This document shows, piece after piece, positions 35,430-47,265 of a stretch of DNA of 64,000 bases (the first letter of the stretch is position 1; each line of letters begins with the position of its first letter). The translations under genes were made by a program, and so were the position numbers. Under the pieces are notes generated by a model that worked only from the letters and a program-made list of their open reading frames with translations, had not been told where the DNA came from and searched no databases. Source of the stretch: Choristoneura fumiferana (Eukaryota; Arthropoda; Insecta; Lepidoptera; Tortricidae). The stretch is taken from contig NC_133479.1 of the NCBI RefSeq assembly GCF_025370935.1, forward strand, positions 2,091,320 to 2,155,319. Direction: 5' to 3'.

Positions 35430-35912
35430 AGCGTGTCACACACTAGGCAGATACGATAATATTTTATCTGCGTATAAATAACTTAATGATCTGAGACTAT
35501 CACACACTACGCAGATACGATAATATACGAGACGATACATTCAGTTTAAATCCTTCAAACTGAGTAGACTTGTTTTTTGGTGCGGATTGTTTATACAGGA
35601 TGTTTTCGTGTTTATCTCTTCTAGATTTACTCGCGTGCAGCGGGGCTCTCACATCAACCTGTATCTATCTGCAGATAAAATACTATACTTACCATATTTA
35701 TATCGGCAGATATTATACACAAATCAATTTATATACGCAGATAATATCTTTGCCATCTTTCGATATATGTCGGTGCCCACAGATACTTCACGATAAAATA
35801 TAAGTTATCTGCGCTGTGTGTGTTAGCTCATTGAATTGTATAGGGAGCGATATTGACAGATATGCGTTCAGATACAGATATCTTATCGTATCTGCTTAGT
35901 GTGTGACACGCT
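35430..35912. mobile_element. TTA-flanked terminal-repeat element
   Basis: 483 bases with ends AGCGTGTCACACACTA matching in inverse over 29 of 30 bases, flanked by TTA on each side, as for PIF/Harbinger. The terminal word CACACACTA-GCAGATACGAT recurs inside at about 35498-35525, so the ends have internal direct repeats. Overlapping frames at 35570-35803 are not genes. Confidence 0.8.
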
Positions 35913-36047
35913 TTATGCCATTTGCTTTACAACGTGTCGTGTCGCTCCGAGCCGATTCTTAAGAACGTCCAACAATTTATTCCGATATTGAGGGTATTTC
36001 AAGCGGCAGTAAAAAAACCGAACTTCAAACTCGATTTTCATTTCCAG

Positions 36048-36294
36048 GCAACTTCATAACAACAGTGGCGCTCCTTATGCACCCAAAGCTGCGAGGGCAC
36101 GTGACGACAATGTTCGTGCTGTCACTCTGCGTGTCAGATCTGATGTTCTGCGCCATCAACCTGCCACTGACGGCGCGGCGCTACGTGCGGGAACAGTGGG
36201 GGCTCGGCGACCAGCTCTGCCAGATGTTCGCGTTCGTGTTCTACGGGAACGAGGCCGTGTCGCTGCTCTCTATGGTCGCCATTACCATCAACAG
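36048..36294 (+). CDS. Tre1/Moody-type GPCR, coding exon 2 (TM1 end to TM3)
   Basis: Acceptor TTTCCAG at 36047, donor GTGAGG at 36295; 247 bases, phase 1 in and phase 2 out. The open frame gives the end of TM1 (NFITTVALLM), intracellular loop 1 (HPKLRGH), TM2 with the sodium-pocket aspartate (VLSLCVSDLMFCAINLPLTA), extracellular loop 1 with the conserved Trp and disulphide Cys (QWGLGDQLCQ), and TM3 to AITINR. The codons are strongly GC-rich against an AT-rich background. The LPLTARRYV, FYGNEAVSLLSM and ITINR stretches recall Drosophila Tre1 and Moody, which act in germ-cell migration and in the blood-brain barrier. Assignment between those two paralogues is not possible from this fragment. 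Confidence 0.85.
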
Positions 36295-36772
36295 GTGAGG
36301 ACCAGTCATTCTTCTATATAAGACGTGAAAATGGAGGCATCACAGGTAGGGATATCAGGAACATCGTTATTTCTCACTATCATGAGCAGTCGCGATTGAG
36401 ACCTAAATCCAGGGTCTACTAGCGTCCTATTAGATTGTGATGCCTCTCTCTCTCTGTCTCTTGCGGTTGCAGACAACGTAACAAAAGGAGAAAGGAACAG
36501 AGGGTCTATTACGTAATATTTCTGACACTCGCGATCACAATCAAATGATATAGCGAGTAACGGAAACGTTACAATTGGCGCTCCAGTTTGAACAAAGCAG
36601 GTTCAGAAGAAAAGAATGAGTTTGAGTAAGTTCAATTGAATAAAGTAAGAGAACTTGGAGGTAAAGGTAAGATTTTATAACTTAGCTCCAAGATGTTTAA
36701 AGTGTTAATTGAATGAATACTTCTGGAATCTTCGTAGATGAAATATTCCGGAAGCATTAGTTACCTTATATA

Positions 36773-37101
36773 TAGGGCTGCCATCTCTAAAATTTTTCTA
36801 CCAGGACAAGACGCGTGAAAACCCCGGATTTTGGAGCCCAAAACCCGGACATGTCAGCAGGTTTAGGTTTTTATTAAACTTGGTCAGTAGGTATAATAAA
36901 ATATAGGCCAATCAAATAAGATCCTTATAAAACGATTTACAGCTTGCTAGAAAGTAGTTCTTCGAAAAATTCTAATTGCATTGGTCTAAAAATTAAAAAT
37001 ATTTTTAAACCTGGACTACAAATGAAACCCCGCCCGGACGCTCCCCGGACGCCCTCTAAACTAGGACAAATCTGGGGAAACCCGGACGGATGGCAGCCCT
37101 A
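36773..37101. mobile_element. hAT-type MITE
   Basis: 329 bases starting TAGGGCTGCCATC and ending GATGGCAGCCCTA, flanked by a perfect 8-bp duplication CTTATATA (36765-36772, 37102-37109). Contains repeated CCCGGA words. Non-autonomous. Confidence 0.88.
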
Positions 37102-38066
37102 CTTATATAGTAACGAAAGTAAACGTCAAGCACTAATAGATAATGAAATTAGACAGCGCAGCGCACGGTAGGTGGTGCGATTAAATTATTTGTCAAACGT
37201 TGAAGTATGCGTTTACACGTCATAAAATTCAAATCGTGGCCTACTGAGCCACGACAGCTTAGATTGCATTAATATTAATGCTGCGCTCGGACTTGGGCAT
37301 GTACGCGGGTCGTTCAACTTTAATGGGAAATAGAAATAAATGGTGACAGTTGACTGTTGTTTAGACAAATTAGTTAAATTGAAGATTGTGTTAAAAAAAC
37401 ACCATTTTTTTGTAAGCTGAGTAGTGGGCTCGAGCCCGCAAGCCACCTTTGAATTTTTTCAAATACCTAATACGAAATTGTAATTAGTACATTTGAAATT
37501 TACCATGAGCTTTACGTTAAAGAATAACATAATACCTATAATATTCTTCCAGTTTTAGAAATTATTATATTATAAGAATGCAATTTGCATCATATTCTGC
37601 AGTAGCAAATAACTAACCCTTTTTGCTAAGCAATAAGAACACGTAATTTTAATTGACCGCTTATGTCACTCGGATGACACACGTCACTTAGCAGTGCTGC
37701 CAATCGAAGGATCAAACGACCCATGAGAATGCTGGTTCAAGTGGGTTCCCGGTACTCAGTAGTAGGTACATATCACATCTTAGCATTGAAAGTACTTTAA
37801 GGACTACTTATAGTCCTCAGCGAGAGGCAGAAGATACTAATTAGATGCCCTTAAGTTTTTATCGAGAAAAGATCGGTCATCTCGATAAGGCTGTACCCTT
37901 TTTTTTCTTGGCCTATATACGGGTTATATAATTTGATGCTATATCCTTAAGCAAAACCTTAAGAAAACAAGTCTAGTCTACTCTGTTAAGAAACTTAAAC
38001 TTTAATAGTCGGGACATTACTGAGAATTTTTGAGCTGGTCATAATTTTGAAAAGGCGTCGCCCAAT

Positions 38067-38511
38067 GAGGGCTATCGTTTTTTGTCTCACTAGATGGCGC
38101 ACTGTTGCGTGAGGTTTTTAAGTATGGCTTTCAATGTCTGTTATTACGGGCGTGAAAACAAAGTTTAGATTAAAATCATATTTAATACACCTTAAAACCG
38201 CACCATAAAAATATCGAGCATGCCACGGTGTTGCATGTCCCCGTTTTGTTCGGAAAAAAGGGAGGACAAAGGTTTCCGAAAGACAAAAATGTCTCGAAAC
38301 ACCGACATTCATTGCCCCGGAACGCATATTTGCCATAATTAATTTAAGATATTGCAAAATATTCACAAAATTATTCTAATTATATATAAACCCGCGTAGC
38401 CTTTGATGAACTATACCGCGTAGCTCACCCAAAAACTATGAGATTTGACATTTCGGGAGACCTCACGCTACACTAGCGCCTCTAGTGGCGAATTCATACG
38501 CGATAGCCCTC
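38067..38511. mobile_element. Second copy of the GAGGGCTATCG terminal-repeat element
   Basis: Inverted relative to 1011-1431 and 445 bases long, with the same GAGGGCTATCG ends and AT flanks. Internal sequence is clearly homologous, including the segments next to both ends. Located in GPCR intron 2. No transposase is encoded. Confidence 0.8.
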
Positions 38512-39047
38512 ATTGCTGAAGTTTAGCTACATAATGAGAACGAAGAAAAGATAATTTCTTGGATACGTGAAACTTTTGAATCAGCCGGCCGGATTTTATT
38601 ATTTTAAACTCGCGGCCCTTATGTACATGACAGTGAAGGGCGAATTATGATAAGTAGGTAGTGGCCCTCAGCCCTCAATTGTTATGACAGGGCATCGATC
38701 TTTCCACTCTAAACTAAAGAAAAAATTAAAACTAATGTGTTACGTCAATTAAAGTGCCCCTATGTGAAGTGGCGAACTTCGTAACATTTCAATTCTTATC
38801 AAATTGAATGCGTTGTTCTCACTAAGTGGTATATCAAAAATAATGGAGTAAAGGAGTCATGAGGTGTCAATTTAATATTGTGGATGATTCGATTGCGATT
38901 GATTTTAATCAATATTACAACCGATGTTTAAAAGTGAACAGTCGGTTTGATTTCAATGTCACGGATTCGCAACGATCAGAATATCTATTGAGATCACATT
39001 GGGATCATATAATTATATCGTCTGTTAATCGTGTATACTTATAAACT

Positions 39048-39239
39048 GTGCCCTTAGTGTAAGTTATCGGTTACAAAATACGTCTCGATCGCGTTCGCGT
39101 TAAAATCTCAATTTGTAGGGAAACACGAACATCTCAAACGTTCCGCTAGAGGCGCTGTTCGTGTTTCCATATAAATTGAGACTTTAACGCGAACGCGATC
39201 GAGACGTATTTTGTAACCGAAAACTTACACTAAGGGCAC
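39048..39239. mobile_element. Hairpin MITE with very long inverted repeats
   Basis: 192 bases. The outer 80 or so bases at each end are inverse copies with only a few mismatches (GTGCCCTTAGTGTAAGTT and ACAAAATACGTCTCGATCGC on both arms), leaving a loop of about 25 bases. No target duplication is obvious. Confidence 0.8.
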
Positions 39240-39662
39240 TGATGTTTTTACGGTTCTCAGCTTTCACTGCGTCTTGGCGTGGTCTGTGACTGCGTTCTTA
39301 GCTTTTGGCATTTCATAGTAATTTCAACTGCTATTTAAGTTCGCCTTTGTAGATGTATCTGAAAGTTGATCAACTGTATTTTGTTTATTTTCTATCGTAC
39401 AGTAAAGAGTTTACATACCATCTACATACCTTCATACATATACATTTTACATTATTGCGCTGTGGCATGTGCATGAGGATGTTTATAACCGTTTCGCATG
39501 ATTTGTAGGTATAACAGCCATGCTTCATGTCTCATTGGGCCTTAGGATTTCGAAATATAAAGCAGTTAGTGAGGAATGTAAACTATAAAGATAATTTGAT
39601 TGTAGTTAGCCTCGTCGTGCAATAGAGCGCAGCGCAGCGTATTACACATCCACTGTAAAGAG

Positions 39663-39735
39663 AAAACCGGCCAAGAGCGTGTCGGACACGCCCAAGATAG
39701 GGTTCTGTAGTCATTACGAAATAACAGCAAGCATA
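39663..39735 (+). repeat. Interspersed repeat, 5' fragment
   Basis: CCGGCCAAGAGCGTGTCGGA to GTCATTACGAAATAA, the head of the 2083-2681 family only. Confidence 0.65.
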
Positions 39736-39829
39736 TCCGCCCGGACCCCAGAAAAATCTTAACACGGGGTACAGTGCCATCTATCGGCAAATTGAGTAAC
39801 TAATTTGCAGGCTAGAACTATTAGGTATG

Positions 39830-41950
39830 TTGATGGTTTTTCAGAGGTTCTTTATTATATGAACCGATTTCAATATATATTTTTTTTATTTGAAAGAAGA
39901 CACTCTTATTATAACTATGTACTTTAAGAAAAAAAATGCACGCAGTGGCGGTTAAATTACAATCTTAGTTTAGAAATCATTTTTTACAAAAACTTAAAAA
40001 CTATTTTCCTATAAAGCTTTTATTAAGCTTAACTTCCGTGATTTTTTCATATTTTTTAGACGTGTGCGGTTCAAAAGTTAGATGGGGGAGGGACACGTTT
40101 TTTTGAACTTTCGGAGTAAATATCTCCGGAAATATTCACTTTATCAAAAAAATGGTGTTGCAAACCGCTATTACTTTTCAAATAGCTATCCAACGATACC
40201 GCACAACATAGGGATTGGGATTTTCAATTTAGGTTTTGGGTTTATTTGAGGTGTAAGATAAATGTTACAGAAATAAAAACACACATTTTGATGTGGTCTG
40301 TTTTATTTTGAACATAAGGATATGTACCGATAAGATGCTTTATATTATAGAGATCGATAAAGTTTATTTTGGTTAAAAAAGCAAAAATCCAATTTTAACG
40401 GTAACGAAAATGAGCATCGAGACCACGAAAAAGAACATTTTGCTTATTTTAAAATCTTATAATTGTACTATTTGAATGAAAATCCGATCATAATGAGAAA
40501 ACGAATAAGCATTATTTAATTAATCAGGAATCAACAGAAATAGACAATCGATATCTATATAAAAAAAAAATTAAAACTTGACCACGAAAATTACGACTTC
40601 AAATTGTCATTTTTGTAACCTTTTTAATACTATCTAGAAATTACTTAATTAAAGTAAGATTAATAACTTCAACTCACAAACCAAAACAGTTTTCAATACC
40701 TTCCCCCCCGTGCAGGTCTACGGTAAACCAGAACGAAATTATGTTACAACAAAATGCTCCTCTAAGTGACGAAGTTTTCTTTTAATATTTAGATATATAC
40801 ATTTCACACGTACATTCAGGCAAAATAATTCTTGAACCTCTCGCCAGTTAACAAAATTGGCGTCGCACTGGTCATAATTCCTATAACCACACCTGGAGCA
40901 AATGTTGTTGACGGTCAACCATTCTTCGTTTAAATCAATTAAATCAATAACGGCATAAACGATTACATTGTAAAAGCAGAAAATTCTATAAAAGTGTTCT
41001 GTATTTTTTCTACTTGTAGGGAAAATCATCTTTTTTCGTGGTCTTTAATCAGTTTCGTGGCCCATAGGACCACGAAAATGATGACCACGAAATTGAAAAG
41101 CTCTTACTTTCGCGGCTCTGCAGTAAATATCCTATAGATTTGAAGCAAATGAAATCAATATTGAATAACTTAACTGCAAATGACACAGCACAGTAAAACA
41201 TTATATTTATTTACCCAATACTCACCAAGTCGCAACCGTAACGAAAATGACGCTCGATCTTTGACGCAAATCTAACTGAACCTTTATTACATTAATTATA
41301 GATAAATAAATTATGACTTGCGATAAACATTATACGTTATATTGACGCAGTCTTATTTTCTAAGTTGCTTATAGTTAAAAAAGGATTTACAGGAGGTTGA
41401 CCTCCTCTTTTTTTTGTTTAAAATATACTTAATAAGTGTGGCTACGAAAATGATGGTGTATTTTGGAACAACGGGAAATGTAGAAAAAATAGTCTTATCA
41501 ATGTCTAATTTTTTTATGTTTGCATGCATGGTATATCATATTATGAACATTCAATCCATGTTTTAAACAGCAAGTTTTTCTATACCTTGTATTTTTTACA
41601 ATACTACAAAGTAATTAGGGATAATCCGAACCTGACCACATAACTGACTTTTGTGCAGAAAATTTAAGTTATTGTGGAAAAAAAGATAAAATAGATTAAA
41701 ATGTATTTACCGCAAGTTTCAGTGATAATATCCTAAGCAACTTAAAAACAATAAACGATATATTTCTAATTTTATAACTGAAAATTTGAGTCTGAACACT
41801 ATTGAACCTCTCGAAATAATAACCCTTTTACGGGATGACCGTAAAAGTAAAAATTTGGAATTGAAATAAAAAATACAAATAGATTCCAAAAAACAATCTT
41901 AATTTGATTGCTTAATAACGATATCTCTTGTCCGGGTGAGCGGTTAGTTC
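39830..41950. other. AT-rich block of unknown nature with recurring ACGAAAATGA words
   Basis: ACGAAAATGA occurs at 40404, 41071, 41241 and 41444, and ACCACGAAA words at 40422, 40581, 41069 and 41078 (plus inverse copies near 41035-41060). A 96-codon minus frame (40739-41029) with CSRCGYRNYDQC has no family I know. It may be a decayed element of a kind not otherwise seen in the window. Confidence 0.35.
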
Positions 41951-42084
41951 CAATGGAATGCCGAAAGTTTCTCGATGAGGGCTATGGTATAGAACGTCGC
42001 TAGCGTCACTGCTTAAGTGGCTAAATAAGAAACAAACAAGCTGTGATATGTGGTGCATAGGGGAAATTCGTGTCTGTACCGTTG

Positions 42085-42156
42085 TCTAGCAGTGGTGTAG
42101 CGGTATAGCACACGGCACGGAATGCCGAGGACCTGGGTTCGATTCCCAGTGCTGGT
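42085..42156 (+). repeat. tRNA-like SINE head
   Basis: 72 bases with a perfect T arm (CTGGGTTCGATTCCCAG), box A-like GGTGTAGCGGTATAGC and a mostly paired acceptor stem. The anticodon stem forms only with a 5-base loop, so this is not a functional tRNA. A T-rich tract follows. Confidence 0.55.
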
Positions 42157-42204
42157 CTTATTTTTCTGGTTTTTTTGTGCATCTATATTTCAGTTTGTAT
42201 TTTC

Positions 42205-42441
42205 AAATTATTAGTAGTTTAATCTGTCATCTCCCAAGATAACAGGATCAAAGGAATTTGGGCACAAATTTGTGCCTCTAGGAGAGGACAGGTTAAGAGT
42301 AAATAGCAGCCTATACTAATATACCTAAACTTGGAATATTCCGTACAAAATACGAAATCCTTAGAAAAATATTACTTAATTTTTTCGTAATGGCTACGGA
42401 ACCCTATTTCGGGCGTGTCCGACACGCTCTTGGCCGGTATT
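42205..42441 (-). repeat. Interspersed repeat fragment, interrupted
   Basis: Minus-orientation 5' part of the 2083-2681 family ending at CTCTTGGCCGGT. It is split by the 70-bp insert at 42223-42292. Confidence 0.7.
42223..42292. mobile_element. 70-bp palindromic insert flanked by TTAA
   Basis: Interrupts the repeat precisely at TTAA, which is present on both sides (42219-42222 and 42293-42296) but single in the other copies. Ends TCTGTCATCTCC and GGAGAGGACAGG are inverse with two mismatches, and the centre has GCACAAATTTGTGC. TTAA targets are typical of piggyBac relatives. Confidence 0.65.
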
Positions 42442-42959
42442 TTGATCGAAGGCATTGCAAGTTAAACAAAGCTTGTGGAAATTAGGCAACCCTTTGGGAA
42501 TGGAGTTGCCACGCTGCTGCGATCTACGCTACTACCCAGTACCCACCCACCTCTATCTACAAAGATAATCTAATTTTCGCCGCACAACACACAACAATTT
42601 CTTAGAGAAACCATAACAATTAAGATTTCACACTCGGTTGCATCGATTAATATCTTGACGGAGAGTTATTCCACTCGTAAACTAAAGAAGCTCAGTGTTT
42701 TTTTTATTTCACTTTTACGGTCTCTCCTCATTAACGTCAAACGCAAACATGTCGTAAAAAGTTTAAATATATTACATATGTATGTATTGTATGTGTCTCT
42801 AGCTTTTACCCGCGGCATCGCTCGTACAAACCACTATAACTAGATACAAGTTAGTCCTTGGAAAACTTTATAGGAATTCCCAGAATAAATATCACAGGTT
42901 GTGACTTAAGATTTTAGGATTTTACGTGCGTACAGTTCCCGCTGGAATATTGGAATTGT

Positions 42960-43354
42960 GGTGTTGTATGACTTACAACGAGTAAAGTCACGCAACGAGC
43001 TATGGAGAGAGCTATGCTTGGAGTTTCTTTGCGCGATAGAATCCGGAATACGGAAATTCGTCGAAGAACTAAAGTCACTGACATAGCTGGAAAATATTCA
43101 ATTGAAGTGGCAATGGCAGGCCACATCGCTCGAAGAACAGATAACCGTTGGGGGAGAAAATCCTCGAGTGGCGACCACGAACCGGGAAGACGAAGCGTTG
43201 GCAGGCCTCCCAAAGTGGACTGACGACATCGTGAGAGTAGCGGGAAACCGGTGGACGCAAGTGGCAAGTTGTCGTTCATTGTGGCGTTCTAAGGGGGAGG
43301 CCTTTGTCCAGCAGTGGACGTCTTCGGGCTGATGATGATGATGATGATGATGAT
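42960..43354 (+). repeat. LINE 3' end (RTE-like) with GAT tail
   Basis: Plus strand encodes KVTQRAMERAMLGVSLRD and HIARRTDNRWGRKSS, then shifts frame, and ends CCAGCAGTGGACGTCTTCGG with a (GAT)9-type tail. This is the C-terminal end of a reverse-transcriptase polyprotein, 5'-truncated. Confidence 0.75.
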
Positions 43355-45839
43355 GACTTACAACAATGAATGTGTGTACATGCACACGGACACTTGTCCG
43401 GCGACTTAGCCACACTACACCGCAAGTCCGGCAAAAAAACGGTCCGTTTTCCGGTGAAACAATAGACGTCTACAAGCAGCCTAATGCTACAGACAGACTG
43501 ACATGTCGTCAAACTTATAGTTATAATACCCCTCTTTTGACGTCGGGGGTTAAAAAGCCTTTCCCGCCTTAGTTGTAAGTAGTAGCAATAGTAGCAGGAT
43601 AGTTTATTCTGTGGTATAGGTAAGTACGGACACAGAATAACGAAGAGGTTCAGTCCATAGACTATTCTGGAAATCAAATCTCTGCGTCATAGTTTCTGCT
43701 TAAGTGTGGGCACAAAATCTGAATGCATACAAATACCCATAATTGCATGATCTTTATTACTTTACAAATAAAGTTCTATTTGCGTACACGATTACAGATA
43801 ATCTGAAATGAGAGACGTCGTTTCTAAGTCACAAGCGGAAGCGATTTTGTACGAGTGTCGTGTCATACATAGTCGTGTTTACCTTCCATAAGCTCGTGGT
43901 AAATTGATATAATGTAATCTCGCAATGATTTTATCCCGATCTCGCCAAAATATCGGGATAAAATAAATTAACCCATGTTTCCAGATATCCAGCTGTCTGC
44001 ATACGAATTTTCATCCAAATCCGTCCAGCTATTCAACGTCAAAGAGTAGCACCACGAACACACATGTAACAAACTTTCGACTTTGTATTATTTTGACGCG
44101 TTGTTCTTTGAACCTCCTGAAATTATAATTATGTTTATATTCATTTTATTTTATATGTACAGTCAGGAAACTGATTAACGTACCAGGGTGGAACCTAATA
44201 TGCTACTAATGTCATGTTTTGAATGGATTATTGAAAGGTTCCAGGTATAGGTTGTCCATGAGTTATTACGTGGAGCAGTTGTACATACATCTACAGTAGC
44301 ACACGACATATGCATTGTACTTAATCTCTGACTATTGACGCTCACGGTCACGCAATGAACAATATATTGAACGGCTGTCGGCAGCGACGCACTAGAGACG
44401 CTCTGTGCGACCCTAGCTGCTCGCATGCGCATCAAAACAACCTCTTTCGCTCTCACTCACGTTGTAGTAGATGCACAAAGACAGAGTAAACGAATATGGT
44501 AATGTTTTCGGCTCGTTTGATCGCTTTATGACCTCTTAACATCGTTTCGCATGTGTTTACTTTTCAAGTTGCTGAAACTGTCAACTTTTAACCAGCAACG
44601 AGAAGTGCTCTTTGAAGTAAGTAGTTTGATTTTTCAATTGGAAAGGAAAAGAGATTATCCTCGTTTTTAGAAGCTATTTAAAAAAATTGCTATTAAAATT
44701 TTATATTTTGTTATTGTAACCCGTTGCGCGACCAGCTACTTTTTTGGGTAATTTTGGCTAAGTACCCTATGTTAAAAGGTCATCGAAACCGAAGCTAGTA
44801 ACAACATTGGCAAATCAGAGTAAGTAAATATAATTTTGTGTCATTTACGGGAATTTTTGAGTAAAAAGAAAAAGGTCATTTGCATACAAATGATAAGAAG
44901 ATTTTGGGAACTACTTCAATAGACTCAATTAAATTTTCTAGCTGCATTTTCTGCAAATCGTATAGTCGAAAATGAAATAAACTTTTTGGGAAATGCGCTT
45001 GTAATAACTTCGGATCAACCTTAAATAAAAGCCATGAATACCATTTTGTAAACGTTCAAAACATAATTCTGAGTACAATATTTTTGCATATGACTGATAC
45101 AATCTGTGTCTTGTCTTGTCGCTTGTATTTACTGGTTACGACGTCTATTGTCAAGTTCATTATAACGTCATTGTCGTCGTCTTGATTATGCAGTTTACCG
45201 TTCATATTCACGTTATTTTATTATTCATATATTTGATGCACTGCGGATAAAATACAATGGCGTTTAAGAATTAGCATTTTCTGTTTTGAAATCGCAGTAT
45301 TTTGAACTTAGGTTTGTTATTTTAAGCGGAAAAACTGGTATCGACAATGCAATGAAGTATATAGATATGCAAGATTCCTTTGTAACCAGAAAGCTAGGGT
45401 GGCTATATTGTAGTGCTGAATTTAGATACAAGGAAGTAGAGTAGCGATTTGCGAGAGGCAGCTGGTAGAAGCTGGATGCGTTGAGCCGAGTAAAGGGCGC
45501 AAACAGGGCCGTCTTAAGCCATGTAGGGGCCCTTTGGCGCACAAGGACTTGGGGCCCTTTTGGAAATTACAGAAAGTGAATATTACCTTTTTCCCTGCAT
45601 TTTATTTTACATATAACTGACCGTGATTGACCTCTATCTCACCTGATGTAAGTGCAGATGAGGCCAAAAGTGTATCTCACTGGTTCAGTAACAGCCTATC
45701 AATGCAATGTCCAATCAATGTCAATGGGCAATGCCATTTCTTTAATAATATTTCGACCTTTCGGGTCCCCATAGGCTGGGGGGCCCTGGGCACGGATCCC
45801 GTGTGCTCTTATGGTAAATACGGTATTGGGCGCAATGAC

Positions 45840-45897
45840 TCTCATCAGGGGAAACTTATGTCCAGCAGTGGACTGTTATAAGCTGATGATGATGATG
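45840..45897 (+). repeat. LINE 3'-tail fragment
   Basis: CTTATGTCCAGCAGTGGACT followed by (GAT)4-5. Only the tail of the GAT-tailed LINE remains. Confidence 0.6.
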
Positions 45898-47162
45898 AAG
45901 CAGAGTAAGCGATGACATGACACTGCTATTTTATCAGCCTACAGAATGAATTTAAGTGCCAACGGTGATCATTTATAGGTAGGTACAGATTAACGTTTGA
46001 TGGCTACATTAAGAGCGAAACATGTATTTCAAACATTACCCCCTCTAAAGTGACTCCCGTTATCTAAGCTTTATTAGCAGCGTGATTTGTTTTAGTAAGT
46101 ATAATAATTATCTTATCCACCGTGATGTGTTTGTCTTCCCACTTTCCCACACCGATAAGCCGTGTTATAATGATAAAACAAAACTGTTACACGATAATGC
46201 ACTCAATTTTAGGGATTATCTCTAAAAATAAATTAAGAAAAAAAATGCAACATCAGATGTGGTACGCAAGTACGCAACTCTTCGGTAAACTCTACCTAGG
46301 GTAACTGTAAGATGCATGTTCTACTACTTCTGGTATTTTGTGTGACAATTTAACTATAATGTCGTATCTTTTTATGCATCCAGATATCTGCTTATAGAAT
46401 ATCAGCAGGAACCTATCAGAAAGAAAGAAAAAAGAAGGAATAAATTTATTTGCCAAAGTTCGGCACAGCAAAAAAAATCACAATTATAAATATGACCACA
46501 TTATTACATACTATTACATACTAAAAAGAAAGAAAATAAGACATTGTGCCGAAAGAAGCAAAAAGGGCCATACTCAGCGTCAGCGTTTGCCACGGCCACG
46601 GCAAGCTGCAGCGCTGGTTTTCAGTATGACTCTTTAATGATATCAGAATGTGGTGTAAAAGATCTTAAACACCTATGGTGTAAGATGCAGTGTAGTCCAC
46701 TATATTCTGACTCAAGACGCAATACAAGACGTAGACGTAGTCAATGCAAGACGTAGTTAGGCGTTGCTACATTCAAAATAAGACAGTATAAACTTACCAA
46801 AAACTTTCGAAAGCTGAGAAATAAAAAAACTCCCACCAATGATCTTAAAACTATCTTAACCTTTATAGGCTTTATAGGCCTCATGTATTGGAGCATACTA
46901 CCACGTAATCAAAAGCAGCTATCGAATACATACCTGATAAATATATTTTTTAAAGTATGAATTGTCCCGTGATATTTATTTATTTTTATTATAAAGCAAT
47001 AAGGTTGAATTTCCAAAACATGTGATCAGTAATCGGCCTCTACCTTTTTAGGGTTAAAGGTTCACTAGTTGGGGTTTTTTTTATATCATTATTCGTTTTA
47101 TTAAGTCTCACAACACACATACCTACGGTCTGAATTACTAATTGTATTCACATTTTCCTCAG

Positions 47163-47265
47163 ATATACACTGATAGCGTATTATGACATGTACGCGCAAA
47201 TCTACACACAACCAAAAATTTGGGTGCAGCTCTTCCTCATCTGGCTTGTGTCCTTCGGGCTCATG
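47163..47265 (+). CDS. Tre1/Moody-type GPCR, coding exon 3 (NRY motif, loop 2, TM4 start)
   Basis: Acceptor TTTTCCTCAG at 47162, donor GTAAGT at 47266; 103 bases. The first base completes the arginine begun in exon 2, producing Asn-Arg-Tyr where most class A receptors have Asp-Arg-Tyr. This NRY form is a known trait of Tre1. It continues YTLIAYYDMYAQIYTQPKIW, then the start of TM4 (VQLFLIWLVSFGLM), and ends in phase 0. With the two upstream exons this makes 159 residues. TM5-TM7 and the C-tail are missing: 457 bases downstream the contig ends in an N gap, and beyond it the sequence is unrelated. Confidence 0.85.

Larger units (their letters stand above)
28680..36047 (+). other. GPCR intron 1
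   Basis: A 7.4-kb intron with GTAAGT donor and CAG acceptor. It holds mostly transposon debris: Lep1/Helitron-like scraps near 28740-28880, LINE tails at 30215-30370 and 30604-30945, hairpin elements at 31013-31152 and 34407-34645, a SINE at 32015-32290, a LINE 3' end at 32966-33198, a repeat fragment at 33986-34116, a hAT MITE at 34948-35376 and a TTA-flanked element at 35430-35912. I see no further coding exon. Confidence 0.75.
36295..47162 (+). other. GPCR intron 2
   Basis: A 10.9-kb intron with no recognisable host exon. It contains a hAT MITE (36773-37101), a second copy of the 421-bp-type element (38067-38511), a hairpin MITE (39048-39239), an unexplained AT-rich segment with recurring ACGAAAATGA words (about 39830-41950), a tRNA-like SINE head (42085-42156), a repeat fragment with a nested 70-bp insert (42205-42441), a LINE 3' end (42960-43354), a Lep1-like scrap (about 43985-44090) and a repeat at about 46420-46650. 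I see nothing definable at 44100-45480. Confidence 0.7.

Noticed and set aside
42085..42156. Functional tRNA gene
   Set aside because: The T arm is good, but the anticodon arm has a 5-base loop and no clear anticodon; better explained as a SINE head.
43276..43677. Minus-strand frame of 133 codons with a Ser or His run
   Set aside because: The run is the (GAT)n tail of a LINE read in the wrong frame.
45497..45800. Possible hAT element starting CAGGGCCGTCTTAA
   Set aside because: GGGCCC-rich ends are suggestive, but no matching right end or duplication could be fixed.
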